Source of the DNA: Alteromonas sp. M12
GTDB lineage: Bacteria > Pseudomonadota > Gammaproteobacteria > Enterobacterales > Alteromonadaceae
Length of the DNA: 64,000 bases
Assembly (NCBI RefSeq): GCF_037478005.1
Contig: NZ_CP144164.1
Location: 3,596,001-3,660,000 of the forward strand
Reading direction: 5' to 3'
The notes beneath the pieces are model-generated. The model saw only the letters and a list, made by a program, of their open reading frames with translations. It did no database searches and was not told the DNA's origin. The position numbers were made by a program, and so were the translations under genes. Positions within the stretch are counted from its first letter, which is position 1, and the number at the start of each line of letters is the position of its first letter. Shown here in pieces: positions 24,473 to 34,746 of the stretch.

Positions 24473-27301
24473 TTACATTTCGACTCTAAAGCCAACTTTG
24501 AACTGACGACCCAATACGTCATATAAACCACGGTTTGTTTCTAAATAACCTGGGCGGTTTTCTGAACCTTGGAAAGCGGGGTAAGCTACATCGGCAGGAT
24601 CAGTATCAAACATGTTGCGAATCGATAGATAAAATTCAGCTTCTGCGTCATTACTAAAGGTAACGGTTTTAGCTGCATATAAATCAAAGTAAACTTCGCC
24701 ATCAACGCTGTTGTCGTTAATGGTGTAGTTTGGCGCAATGCTCTCAGGGCAATTTGAAGCGCATTCAATGTACGCATTACTCAATACGCCATCACTCACA
24801 CCACGAGCAGTAAGATCAAAGGTCATATCTTCTAATGTGTAAGTAACTGATGCGCGGTATTTCCAATCAGGTGTGCTTGAAGCATTTGAACCAGCGGAAT
24901 CAATCGCAGTTACGCCGTTATCAGTTATATTTTCTAGGTAGTTAGTGGCTAAGAAACGCAGTTTGACACTACCTGGGGCATCTGAGGACAAATCACCTAA
25001 ATCAAAAGAATAGGTTAAGTCATAATCGATACCGCGAGCGGTCATAACGTTTAGGTTGTCGTATAAAAGGTTGATCGTTTGTAGTGTTCCTGATTCATCA
25101 TAAATCATGTTGTCACAGTATTTTTGCACACCAAACTCAACACAGTATTCAGCCGTTGAATCAGCCGTTACGAAGCTGATAATACCGTCAATTTCCACAT
25201 CATAATAATCAATTGCGGCAGAGAAGTTTTCTAAGAAACTAGGACGCAAAATCACCCCAACTCCCCAAGAATCAGCTTCTTCTGGCTTAACATCTGGGTT
25301 ACCTTGAAGATTCTGGATCATAGGTACAGAAGCACCATCGATAGTGACAGAGTTACTACGGGCAGTACCTGCAGCGTATAACTCACTCAAGTTGGGCGCA
25401 CGAATATCGCGAGACTTGGTTAAACGTATAGTTGCATCTTCAATTGGTTGATAGGTTAAACCTGCTTTCCAGGTGGTTACGCCACCAGAGGTACTATAAT
25501 CGGTATAACGCACTGCACCGTTAAAATCCAAATCATCGGTAATTGGAACTAATGTTTCAACATAGGCTTCAACAACATCGTAATCACCTTGAGTGACTTT
25601 ATAGTTACCGTATTTCCAGCCAGTTTGATACTGTTCTTCAACATAACCATCCATTTCTTCTTTACGGTACTCAGCACCAAAAGCGACAGAGATTGGGCCT
25701 GCCCATCCCTCAAAGTCACCAGTACTAAAGTTAATCGCAGCAACATTTTGAATAAACTCTTGCTCACGACGAGGACTACCCAAAACATAATCTAATGCTT
25801 CGTCACTCGCTACACCCACACCTAAACGGTTCAATGGCACGCAACCATCGCTTGGATCAGTCAAGGTAGAACGACAAACAATTTCGCCAGTAGCAGAATC
25901 TACAACAGCATCTGTGGCTTGAGTTAAGCGCGCAGAATTGTAGGTTGGAGTCATGTGCTCATCAGTGTTGGTTTTACCGTATTGGTAGTAGGCATCCCAA
26001 CTAAAGTATTTACCGCCCATTTCAAATTCACCGTCGGCACCTAAAACGATTCGAGTGGTATCACGTAAGTTGTTAGCACCCGATGCTGGCATATCAACGT
26101 TACTGGTATTTAAGCTGAAACTTTCTAGCCCTTGGTCGGCCATTTGACTTGCGACAGCACCTGGTAAAAATGCGTTGTCAGCATAAATAGTAACGCCTTT
26201 AGACGTGGGGTTAATGTAGTAAGCTAAACCTTCATATTCAGCATAAGAACCTTGCAGATAAACCTCAGTTTCGCCCAGCATATAGCTTAAACGGCCAAAC
26301 AAGTTTTTACGCTCTTCATCGGCAGCTAAAGAATTCGTTCCGACCATACCTGAAGAAGTATATTGCCAATCACCGCCTTGCATCCACTGACCAGATACGT
26401 CACCGTAAGCCAATTGATTAACAGCGCCATCGACACCAAAATAAGTACCCGCAAGTGGGCCATCGGCAATTAAACCACCGGGGGTATAGTTAGAAATACC
26501 GATGTTTTCATCTACTAAGTAAAACGGAGCGCCTTCGCTAGTATCAGGATTGATCATCCCAACATAACCTCTTTCAGCCCAGTCGCGGGTGGTGTAATGA
26601 ATACCGTTAGCAGAGAAATACTCACCACTTAATAACAAGTGCCCTGCCCCATCAGCTAATTCAGTACCGTAAGTCAGAACCACTTTACCGTTTTCACGAT
26701 CTCCGTAAGTGGTTTCGCCGTACTCTACTTGAGATTTAAAACCTGTGTATTCTTTATCTAGAATAAAGTTCACAACCCCACTAATTGCATCAGAACCGTA
26801 AACAGATGACGCACCACCGGTTACTACCTCAACATTTTTGATTAGGGATTGAGGGAATGTATTAGTATCAACTTCACCTGTTGATGCAGAAACAACGTTA
26901 CGCTGACCGTCGAATAGTACCAAGGTACGACCCACACCTAAGGCTCTTAAGTTCAATGCGGCGATACCCGAAGCACCGTTACTCAGTGATCCTGAAGAAG
27001 TAGACGCCGTGCTACTACCAGTAACAGAAGGTAAAGTATTGACAAATTCCGCCACACTTCCTGGAGCGTAAGCATTAATGTCATCTTGGGTCATTATGGT
27101 CACTGGTGCCGGCGTATCATAACCGTCCCTTGCTACCCGTGATCCTGTAATTTGTATCGATTCCAACTTGGAATCCTCACTCAAACTGTCGTATTCACTA
27201 GCTGCTTCCTGAGCAAGAGCGGTGTTCACTGCCAACATGCTAGAAATCAATGTAGCCAGATAGGTGACTCTATGCGTTTTTGATTTAATGGGGCTTTTCA
27301 T
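24473..27301 (-). CDS. TonB-dependent receptor, first gene of amidohydrolase operon
   Basis: This 942-aa outer-membrane receptor has a signal peptide (about 30 residues, ending ALA). The sequence ESIQITGSRVARDG introduces the plug domain (about 50-170), with the usual VEVVTGGASSVYGSDAISGVVNFI element. The rest is a 22-strand-type barrel ending in RQFKVGFRVEM, whose penultimate residues deviate slightly from the usual terminal aromatic. It belongs to the large oligopeptide/carbohydrate-type receptors of Alteromonadales. The three amidohydrolase genes downstream suggest uptake of an amide-linked compound, followed by hydrolysis in the periplasm. Confidence 0.93.
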   Translation of the reverse strand: MKSPIKSKTHRVTYLATLISSMLAVNTALAQEAASEYDSLSEDSKLESIQITGSRVARDGYDTPAPVTIMTQDDINAYAPGSVAEFVNTLPSVTGSSTASTSSGSLSNGASGIAALNLRALGVGRTLVLFDGQRNVVSASTGEVDTNTFPQSLIKNVEVVTGGASSVYGSDAISGVVNFILDKEYTGFKSQVEYGETTYGDRENGKVVLTYGTELADGAGHLLLSGEYFSANGIHYTTRDWAERGYVGMINPDTSEGAPFYLVDENIGISNYTPGGLIADGPLAGTYFGVDGAVNQLAYGDVSGQWMQGGDWQYTSSGMVGTNSLAADEERKNLFGRLSYMLGETEVYLQGSYAEYEGLAYYINPTSKGVTIYADNAFLPGAVASQMADQGLESFSLNTSNVDMPASGANNLRDTTRIVLGADGEFEMGGKYFSWDAYYQYGKTNTDEHMTPTYNSARLTQATDAVVDSATGEIVCRSTLTDPSDGCVPLNRLGVGVASDEALDYVLGSPRREQEFIQNVAAINFSTGDFEGWAGPISVAFGAEYRKEEMDGYVEEQYQTGWKYGNYKVTQGDYDVVEAYVETLVPITDDLDFNGAVRYTDYSTSGGVTTWKAGLTYQPIEDATIRLTKSRDIRAPNLSELYAAGTARSNSVTIDGASVPMIQNLQGNPDVKPEEADSWGVGVILRPSFLENFSAAIDYYDVEIDGIISFVTADSTAEYCVEFGVQKYCDNMIYDESGTLQTINLLYDNLNVMTARGIDYDLTYSFDLGDLSSDAPGSVKLRFLATNYLENITDNGVTAIDSAGSNASSTPDWKYRASVTYTLEDMTFDLTARGVSDGVLSNAYIECASNCPESIAPNYTINDNSVDGEVYFDLYAAKTVTFSNDAEAEFYLSIRNMFDTDPADVAYPAFQGSENRPGYLETNRGLYDVLGRQFKVGFRVEM

Positions 27302-28361
27302 GTGTTCTTCTCCTGTACAAAGGATGTAATAGTTGTTTTTATTTGCTGATTTTTTTGCGACTCAAAACATAAATGCATTTTCACGTCGTTACAGTTGCGA
27401 TGAGTTAAAAGCACAAGTCATACCTAAAACCTTGATTTAAAAAATTATTATTGAATTAATTTTGGGGAAGCTAAAAATTAAGTGAAAATGCACGTAAAAA
27501 AACCTAGTGATTACAAACACTTGCAAAACATAAAAACATCTTATTTACAGGCTGTAACATATAAGAAAATCTTATTAAAAATCTCCAAGTCAGATAAGAA
27601 AAATTAATATTTTTAAATTTTGATTAAAATAACTTATGCAAAAATAAACTTCATTTATGCAAATTTCGAACTCGCACTATTTCGATGCAATTAAATAGAA
27701 TTACGGGTATTAATTAGGCATTTGCGGACTTTTCTACCCAATATCAAATTATAATCATCCTAATTTATGACATTTAATATGATAAATTTTTCTAAAAATG
27801 GTTTATTAGTAACAAAAAGCAATAAACAACTCACCATCCGAGATTCACTCCAAAACTAAACAAAATGCGCAGTAGAGCTAGTTTTAGGCGAGCTGATATG
27901 ATTAATAACGCACCAAAAAGTGAATAGCTATTCGGCACCAATTGGGGTTGCACCAATTTGGAATATGTAACATTTAGCGAATTGAACAGTTGCCATTCAA
28001 ATTTGAAATTGATTACCAACAGACTCGCCCATTCGATTTTCAATGTTGTTGTGCATCAAGCATGATCACAAAGGTTGCTGGATGAATTGACTTTTTGCTA
28101 TTCAAATAAATTTCCAGACAGTGATTCCTTGCCGATTTGCTAGATATCGTTAGTTAAAACAAGCAAAACATCTTTTTATCTATTTGAATGGTTTTTTTCT
28201 TCGATCCGTAACAAAACAATTTACAACGTAAAGTTTCTGTAAAGACGCCTCTTTGCGCTGAACTAAATGAAATTAAAATCAGTCCGAATCGCCATTGTGA
28301 GAAACATGACAGCTTTGATCAGTACCTCACTTTTCCTAACAATAATTAAAGTGGAGATTCC
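27302..28361. other. 1-kb AT-rich divergent promoter region
   Basis: No convincing gene is present. On the receptor side there is a distant inverted repeat, TGCATTTTCAC 27374-27384 / GTGAAAATGCA 27482-27492, and two direct repeats of TTATGCAAA at 27634-27642 and 27655-27663, spaced 21 bases or two helical turns. ATAAGA/TCTTAT repeats lie near 27550-27600. A 70-codon frame at 27831-28043 is not supported. From 28044 to 28361 only the lipoprotein ribosome-binding site (GTGGAG) is recognisable. Confidence 0.5.
27374..27492. promoter_or_regulatory. Distant inverted repeat upstream of the TonB receptor
   Basis: TGCATTTTCAC (27374-27384) and GTGAAAATGCA (27482-27492) are perfect 11-base inverted copies 108 bases apart. 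They begin 73 bases upstream of the receptor start. This spacing would allow a looping repressor, but no regulator gene is adjacent. Confidence 0.35.
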
Positions 28362-29870
28362 ATGAAGTTCAGTAGTACAACCCTTAAATTAACGAATTAC
28401 CCTTGGGTATGTTTGGGTTTAATGTTATTCGTTTTAGCAGGCTGTGGCAGTGACGACGAAAGTTCCGGTTACATTAAATTCTATAATGCATCGACTAATG
28501 CACCTGGGGTTTACCTCACTGTGGATGAAGATTTAGACAATGACGATGACGATGAAGTAGAGCTTACTTATAGCGCCGTAGAATTTGCTGAGGTAAGCGC
28601 AAACAATGAGCTGGACACTGGAAGCTACTACGTTGAATTAGCTTGGCAAGATGAGGAAAGTAGTGATCGAAGCGATCTGGAAATGGTTTATCAGGAGCAA
28701 TTAAGTATCAATTCTGACAGCATCACTTTTCTTGCCATGACTGGTGATATTAGAGATCCCGAGGTGCTGAAGTTTGATATTGCGGTAGTCGATGACGATG
28801 ATGACGACGACGATGACTTGTTTAACCTTAGGTTCTTAAATCTGCACCCTGACTACCAATATGTTGACGTATATATGTCTGCAGATAATGAAACTTTTAA
28901 CGAAGCGGTATTTGTGACTAGCAGCAGTTATACCGAGTTGTCTGAAAATATAAAAATGGATCAAGACCAATATATTTTCTACATCACCGAAGCTGGCAGT
29001 GACGAGGTTATCTATACCTCTACGGATCAGTCGTATACCACTGTGAGTCAGTATGTCATCGTGTTACGTGAAAACGTTGGGGTTGGCTCTTCACCTTTTG
29101 CTATCGATAGCATTGGCACCAACGGCGTGACCCTATTAAATGATGTGGACTCAGAAGCCTCCTTTGGATTTTATAACGGTGTTGATGAATCCGATTATTT
29201 ACCTAACTATCGTGGATACATGAATATTGATGTCAAATTAAATGATGATTCAGAGGTATTGATAGAAGGTTTAGCCACTGGGGAATTCAGTACTTCAACA
29301 ACCACTGCAAATGGCGATTACGGATTTGATGTATTAGACACTTATACCGAAGACACCTTTATTAGTGATGCCTTGTTAAGCCTTGAAGAAAATGCTGACA
29401 GTACTATCTTCATTTATAGCAAAGTTGATCCTATTGATGATGACGAAGATGATGACATCGATGAAAATAGTGATGGTGTTGTAGACGGTTACGAAGCCAC
29501 CATAAAATCACTCACAATTACCAAAAGCAACAGCTCAAGTATCTATAGTCATGGTATCAAAGTGGTTAACTTGTCTGATTCTGATGACTTTAGCCGTGTG
29601 ACTTTTTACTTTGTATTGAGCGACGAAATAATATCAACGGCTGAAAGTAAATTATCAGTTTTAGAAACCAGCAGTGGTTCAGTTTCATTGCTCAATAATA
29701 CCTACGATATTTTCGCCATTGCCACTATAGACGGTACCGACGTCATAATGGACAGCTTAACAATGACATTAGATGAAGACAGTGTTGAGCAATTTCTGAT
29801 ATTCGCAGAAAATGAGTCTATGCCCTCAGGTTATGAGATGACCTTAGTTAACCAAAAATCTGACGAGTAA
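28362..29870 (+). CDS. Asp-rich surface lipoprotein, DUF4397-like
   Basis: The N-terminus carries a lipobox LAGC with Cys28 as the lipid-modified residue, so the 502-aa protein should be membrane-anchored. Two stretches of consecutive aspartates (about residues 56-63 and 147-154) and a third acidic run around 355 are striking; they could bind calcium or act as flexible acidic linkers. The remaining beta-rich segments (IKFYNASTNAPGVYLTVD, LRFLNLHPDYQYVDVYM, IKVVNLSDSDDFSRVTFYF) look like repeated DUF4397-type domains. That family name is from memory. Function is unknown. It precedes a DUF3466-like gene. Confidence 0.78.
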   Translation: MKFSSTTLKLTNYPWVCLGLMLFVLAGCGSDDESSGYIKFYNASTNAPGVYLTVDEDLDNDDDDEVELTYSAVEFAEVSANNELDTGSYYVELAWQDEESSDRSDLEMVYQEQLSINSDSITFLAMTGDIRDPEVLKFDIAVVDDDDDDDDDLFNLRFLNLHPDYQYVDVYMSADNETFNEAVFVTSSSYTELSENIKMDQDQYIFYITEAGSDEVIYTSTDQSYTTVSQYVIVLRENVGVGSSPFAIDSIGTNGVTLLNDVDSEASFGFYNGVDESDYLPNYRGYMNIDVKLNDDSEVLIEGLATGEFSTSTTTANGDYGFDVLDTYTEDTFISDALLSLEENADSTIFIYSKVDPIDDDEDDDIDENSDGVVDGYEATIKSLTITKSNSSSIYSHGIKVVNLSDSDDFSRVTFYFVLSDEIISTAESKLSVLETSSGSVSLLNNTYDIFAIATIDGTDVIMDSLTMTLDEDSVEQFLIFAENESMPSGYEMTLVNQKSDE

Positions 29871-29916
29871 TATGACAACTCCTCGCAAGTAAAATTACCG
29901 CAATTCCTTTATAAGT

Positions 29917-29941
29917 GCAGGCACAATTTAATTGTGCCTGC
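29917..29941. other. 25-base perfect hairpin
   Basis: Twelve bases on each side (GCAGGCACAATT and its complement) surround one central T. It follows the lipoprotein gene by 46 bases. There is no T-run on either side, so it may act as a transcript 3' end stabiliser between the lipoprotein and DUF3466-like genes. Confidence 0.6.
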
Positions 29942-30002
29942 CATAAGAGATGCGTGAAATCTGCATGTGAGCGTAGCTAAAAAGCAGTAAACAGGAAATT
30001 CA

Positions 30003-31667
30003 ATGAAAACAATCCGATTTGTACTAGCGCTGTCTTGCTCCTTATTATTGGGTTTTAAGGTCTATGGGGCGCAATACAAAGTAGTAGAATTACCAGTAGC
30101 CGAATTAGGAGAGAATTCGTCTCCCACGGACATTAACAGTATTGGTGAGGTCACCGTCAATCTAGTGACTAAATATAATCCACCGATAGACATATCGCTA
30201 CTCGACTTCGATTCATTATCTAGTTATTTAACAGACGTAGAATCAACAAAAGTAGGTGATTTCAATGATGATGACTACGCATTTCTATATAGCTATATTC
30301 AATCTTTCGCTGAGAACCAGTTATACCAACAAATTTCCACACAAAACGGCTTTATAGCAACCGAGTCAGACAGTCAAGAGTTACACGGATTTGACAGTAT
30401 TGATTCCTCCACAGATGACTATAGCAATAGTACCTTTGTCGATCTGCAAGGGATTAACGACTTTGGTTATGCCGTAGGATACGGTTTTGACGGATTTTAC
30501 ACCCTCGATTATATCAATGAAGATATTGACGATGTTACCTATGTACTAAATGACTTTTATGTCAGAGGTTTTGCCTATATTGATGGCGATACAGTTGCCC
30601 TGCCTCCTCCTGACACCACGGCTGGCGGTCTAAGTTACGCCTTCGACATAAATGATAGTAACCAAGTTGTTGGCTATGGAACCACTGAGTTGGTATCAGA
30701 TGAGTTTGCGCAAAGTGTAGAAGACTGTGCAGATGATGAAGTACGTGCTGATGTGCCAGAAGAATCCTGTTTACGCAGCTTGAGCATTGAACTGAACAGC
30801 AGCGTCACCACAATATCACAACGCCGAGGAATTATATGGCAAGTAGATGAACGCGGGAGCGTAACTGACACTTATGTTTTACCCATGCTAATCGAACCCG
30901 ATAGCAGTGATGAAACCGTATATAGCAGCACAGCGGTAGCAATCAATGATTATGGGGTTGCCGTGGGAGAATCCCCTGATTACTACTTAGATACCACAAC
31001 CCTTATTACATCGGCGGCTATTTATATAGATGATGAAGTCACTACAATTAACCAAGATGAGAGCGTTTATTCCAGTTCTGCTGCGGCAATTAATAATGAC
31101 AACATAGTGGTAGGTTATGCTTCAAAGTTAGTTCAAGGCAGTTTAGTCAATAAGTTTTTTGTTCACGATGTGGATGCTGACGTCACCGAATACCCAGATG
31201 ATTTTTATACGACTGCCAATAGCTATGCTACTGATATCAATAATCAAAATATGATTATCGGATACGGAGATTCGGAACTCACCACTTCGGGTACAAGTCG
31301 TACCGGCGCTTTTCTATACGATTATCGAAATGACCTTTTCAATGAGATAAATACTTTGCTTGAATGTAATAGCGAGTACAACATCGTAGAAGTTCACGGC
31401 ATCAACGATGACAATACCATTGTTGCCACAGCCACAGTAACAGAGGCGAGTCGCAATCTATCTGGCGAGATTATCTATGATGATTATGGCGCTGAAATTG
31501 AAACCACCCATTATGTGGCGGTAAAATTAGAACCAATTTCAGGCGGCTCTATAGATAATTGTGATGCACTAGAAGCGGAAGTTGAGCGCCAAGGCGGCAG
31601 TTTATTCTGGTTATTAAGCATTACTCCATTGGTAATAATTAGATTATTTCGTACAAAACAACTGTAA
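30003..31667 (+). CDS. DUF3466-like exported protein with GlyGly-CTERM tail
   Basis: The 554-aa protein has a signal peptide (about 22 residues, ending VYG-A). It contains repeated motifs of the type INDxGxAVGY / INDSNQVVGYG / INNDNIVVGYA, spaced 40-80 residues apart, typical of extracellular HAF-repeat/DUF3466 proteins. The C-terminus GGSLFWLLSITPLVIIRLFR fits a GlyGly-CTERM signal (glycines, a hydrophobic helix, basic end) processed by rhombosortase for secretion through the type II system. Rhombosortase is not in this window. Function unknown. Confidence 0.8.
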   Translation: MKTIRFVLALSCSLLLGFKVYGAQYKVVELPVAELGENSSPTDINSIGEVTVNLVTKYNPPIDISLLDFDSLSSYLTDVESTKVGDFNDDDYAFLYSYIQSFAENQLYQQISTQNGFIATESDSQELHGFDSIDSSTDDYSNSTFVDLQGINDFGYAVGYGFDGFYTLDYINEDIDDVTYVLNDFYVRGFAYIDGDTVALPPPDTTAGGLSYAFDINDSNQVVGYGTTELVSDEFAQSVEDCADDEVRADVPEESCLRSLSIELNSSVTTISQRRGIIWQVDERGSVTDTYVLPMLIEPDSSDETVYSSTAVAINDYGVAVGESPDYYLDTTTLITSAAIYIDDEVTTINQDESVYSSSAAAINNDNIVVGYASKLVQGSLVNKFFVHDVDADVTEYPDDFYTTANSYATDINNQNMIIGYGDSELTTSGTSRTGAFLYDYRNDLFNEINTLLECNSEYNIVEVHGINDDNTIVATATVTEASRNLSGEIIYDDYGAEIETTHYVAVKLEPISGGSIDNCDALEAEVERQGGSLFWLLSITPLVIIRLFRTKQL

Positions 31668-31964
31668 AACTTACCCTAGCCTGCAGGCTTAAATCCCTAA
31701 GCAGCAGGTTCTTTATAACCGTCAACAATCTGTTATTACTTGCGCAAAATTAACTCATCGTTAACAACATTAAAAGTGCTAACCAAGCTCCCAGTGCTAA
31801 TTTATCCAGACCTGTGAGCTTCCCACCTCATTTATCTTTAACTTTTTAATTACATCTTTTACTTTTTTTAATCTCGCCCTACTGTTTTAAGTTGTTCGCT
31901 AGATAGGTACTGATTTACCTGTTACTTTCCATAGTTAAGCGGTAACTAAAAGAATTATAAAAAT

Positions 31965-33464
31965 ATGAATAATATCGACCTAACAGAAGACTCGTTAAAC
32001 AAAGCACCTATTGCTGACAAATTATCGATAGTAGAGAAAGTTGGATACAGCCTAGGTGACTTAGCTGCCAACCTGATATTTCAAACTTTTGTTACCTTTA
32101 TTGCTTTTTTCTATACCGACGTTTACAAAATTCCAGCACAAACAGCAACCATGATCATTTTCACTGGCGGCATGATTGGCGCATTTTTCAGTCCGGTTAT
32201 GGGAATTATTGCCGATAGAACCCAAACCCGCTGGGGCCGTTATCGACCTTGGATATTATGGACATCCATCCCTTTTGGAACCTTAGCCTTATTGGCTTTT
32301 ACAACTCCTGACTTTGCGCCTGAAGGTAAGGTGTTATATGCGTTTATTACCTACATCGCCTTAGTACTGGTCTATTCCGCTAATAACTTGCCTTATTCTG
32401 CACTAAGTGGCGTCATTACTGGCAACATGAAACAGCGCAATAGTATGTCAGCTTATCGCTTTGTTTCAGTTATGATCGCGCAATTTATTATTCAGGTTTT
32501 GTTACTGCCTTTAGTACTTATTCTTGGTGATGGTGACAAAGCGGTGGGATTTGAAAATACCATGATGATATTTTCAATTGTGGGAATCGTGTTTTTCCTC
32601 ATCACCTTTATCACCACAAAAGAAAGGGTCATTACCAAAGTCGAACAAAAATCATCGATAAAACAAGACATTGTTGATCTATTAAAAAACAAACCTTGGG
32701 TGATTATGTTGATACTCACTATTCTTGTTTTTATTACCCTTGCCCTTAAAGGCGGCATGTATATCTATTATTTCCAAAATTACGTCGACGAAGCCCACCT
32801 TGCTCAATTTCACCAGAATATCGGTTTTAACAATCTCATTGCAGGGCTAAACAGCTTATTAACCAATGCCGGATTGGCTGAGTTCCAATGGCCTAAGGAC
32901 ACGGCAATATCAGGCAACAGTATTTTTAACGCCTGTGGCATCATTTTTATGATAATTGGAATTGGTTTTTCTAAGCCACTAGCAGACAGATTTGGCAAAC
33001 GCGATGTATTTGGTTGTGCATTGTTTTTATCCACGTTGTTCGTGCTGTTTTTCTATTTTTACTCGCCAGAATCTATCGCCTTGATGTTTGGCTCGCAAAT
33101 TTTTCATGGTTTTTTCTACGGCATTACCACCCCAATTTTATGGGCAATGATTGCCGATGTGGCCGATTACTCTGAATGGAAAAATAATCGTCGAGCTACG
33201 GCAATTGTCTTTTCAGCTATGTTATTTGGTCTCAAGGCTGGGCTGGCAATAGGCGGTTCGTTAGTGGCAGGCATCTTGGCCTATTATCACTACAACGCAG
33301 ACTTGGTGGTACAAGCTCCAGACACAATTAATGGAATTAAAACTGCAGTGAGTATCTATGCCGCCATACCTTTCTTACTCGGCTGTGGATGCCTATTTTT
33401 CTATGAGATAAACAAGAAGATGGAACAGCGTATCGAAGCTGATCTAAAACTATGCCGAGGCTAG
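31965..33464 (+). CDS. GPH-family sugar:cation symporter (MFS)
   Basis: The protein is a 499-aa inner-membrane transporter with about 12 helices. The pattern KVGYSLGDLAANLIFQTFVTF and ADRTQTRWGRYRPWILW are typical of the glycoside-pentoside-hexuronide symporter family (MelB, XynP). The segment FYGITTPILWAMIADVADYSEW late in the protein is another family mark. The GH43 gene lies 69 bases downstream, so its cargo is probably a xylo- or arabino-oligosaccharide. The 297-base gap before it holds no recognisable element. Confidence 0.9.
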   Translation: MNNIDLTEDSLNKAPIADKLSIVEKVGYSLGDLAANLIFQTFVTFIAFFYTDVYKIPAQTATMIIFTGGMIGAFFSPVMGIIADRTQTRWGRYRPWILWTSIPFGTLALLAFTTPDFAPEGKVLYAFITYIALVLVYSANNLPYSALSGVITGNMKQRNSMSAYRFVSVMIAQFIIQVLLLPLVLILGDGDKAVGFENTMMIFSIVGIVFFLITFITTKERVITKVEQKSSIKQDIVDLLKNKPWVIMLILTILVFITLALKGGMYIYYFQNYVDEAHLAQFHQNIGFNNLIAGLNSLLTNAGLAEFQWPKDTAISGNSIFNACGIIFMIIGIGFSKPLADRFGKRDVFGCALFLSTLFVLFFYFYSPESIALMFGSQIFHGFFYGITTPILWAMIADVADYSEWKNNRRATAIVFSAMLFGLKAGLAIGGSLVAGILAYYHYNADLVVQAPDTINGIKTAVSIYAAIPFLLGCGCLFFYEINKKMEQRIEADLKLCRG

Positions 33465-33533
33465 TCAAATAGCCGGTTCGGGGTCATTCAACATACAATC
33501 GAAAACGAATATGTATCGCTATTTGGAGCCTTC

Positions 33534-34601
33534 ATGAGCAACCACAATGAGCAGCCTCTCAGTCCACTCGAAATTGAATTGAGTGACGCGCAGAGCAAAC
33601 AGCAACAAGATTTGGCTCGCGCTCAATCTTTACAGCCGAAACACCGACCATTAGTAGAGCATATTTATACCGCAGATCCTTCTGCCCATGTATTCGATGG
33701 TAAAATTTATATCTATCCCTCCCACGACATTCAAACCGACGCTGAGATAAATGATAACGGTGAACAATTTGCTATGCGGGACTACCATGTATTGTCGTTA
33801 GATAGGGATACCTTTGAGGCGACAGATCATGGTGTTGCCTTGAGTGTTGAGGATGTGCCTTGGGCTCAAATGCAAATGTGGGCACCTGATGCAACCAGAA
33901 AAAATGGGCGCTATTATTTTTATTTCCCGGCTCGTGCGTACGACGGTATTTTTCGTATTGGTGTTGCCGTTAGTGATAGTCCAACAGGCCCTTTCACGGC
34001 GCAAGATAATTACATTGAAGGCACATACAGTATCGACCCTGCGGTGTTTGCAGATGACGATGGTAGTTACTATTTGTATTGGGGAGGAATTTGGGGAGGA
34101 CAACTACAAAACTGGCGAGATGGTCAATTCCATCCAAGGGATATCTACCCTGCCGATGATCAACCTGCTTACGCTCCGTTAGTCGCCAAATTATCTGACG
34201 ACATGTTATCCCTTGCTGAATCGCCCAAGGATATACTTATTTATGATGAAAACGGCAAACTACTACGCGCTGGCGATAACCAACGACGTTTTTTTGAAGC
34301 ATCATGGTTACACAAACATAATCAGCAGTATTACTTTTCTTATTCAACAGGCGACACCCATAAAATAGTTTATGCCACCGGAAAGAGCCCTTACGGCCCA
34401 TTAACTTATCAAGGGGTCATTCTCAACCCTGTATTGGGTTGGACCAATCATCACTCCATAGTGCAATACAACAACAAGTGGTTTTTGTTTTATCATGACA
34501 GTACCTTATCAGGCGGCCAAACCCATCTACGCTGTGTAAAAATGTCAGAATTAATACACGATAGTGAAGGTAAAATTCTACCATTACAGGCCTATGAATA
34601 A
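33534..34601 (+). CDS. Cytoplasmic glycoside hydrolase family 43
   Basis: This 355-aa five-bladed beta-propeller glycosidase would act on xylo- or arabino-oligosaccharides by inversion. The three catalytic carboxylates are Asp48 (general base, TADPSAHV), Asp168 (pKa modulator, SIDPAVFADDDG) and Glu255 (general acid, RRFFEASWLH). There is no signal peptide, so it works after import by the adjacent GPH transporter. The start is supported by GGAG nine bases upstream. Whether it is a beta-xylosidase or an alpha-L-arabinofuranosidase cannot be decided from sequence alone. Confidence 0.9.
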   Translation: MSNHNEQPLSPLEIELSDAQSKQQQDLARAQSLQPKHRPLVEHIYTADPSAHVFDGKIYIYPSHDIQTDAEINDNGEQFAMRDYHVLSLDRDTFEATDHGVALSVEDVPWAQMQMWAPDATRKNGRYYFYFPARAYDGIFRIGVAVSDSPTGPFTAQDNYIEGTYSIDPAVFADDDGSYYLYWGGIWGGQLQNWRDGQFHPRDIYPADDQPAYAPLVAKLSDDMLSLAESPKDILIYDENGKLLRAGDNQRRFFEASWLHKHNQQYYFSYSTGDTHKIVYATGKSPYGPLTYQGVILNPVLGWTNHHSIVQYNNKWFLFYHDSTLSGGQTHLRCVKMSELIHDSEGKILPLQAYE

Positions 34602-34746
34602 ACCTCTCAACAACAAAACAGTCGGCTATCGCAAGTAAATAATGTTGATTCGAATATACAAACGAAACGGCGTATGAGTTCCACCTTGTCGCCACATTTT
34701 GTGTAAAATCGGCAATAAATACATTCAACAACGAAAAAGCCAGAAC

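Noticed and set aside
27831..28043. 70-codon frame on the minus strand ending FSFGVNLGW
   Set aside because: The end resembles an outer-membrane protein terminus, but there is no ribosome-binding site and the base composition is that of the surrounding AT-rich gap. A gene remnant cannot be excluded.
28510..28830. RTX/dockerin-type calcium repeats in the Asp-rich lipoprotein
   Set aside because: The aspartates are in homopolymeric runs, not in GGxGxD or DxDxDG patterns.
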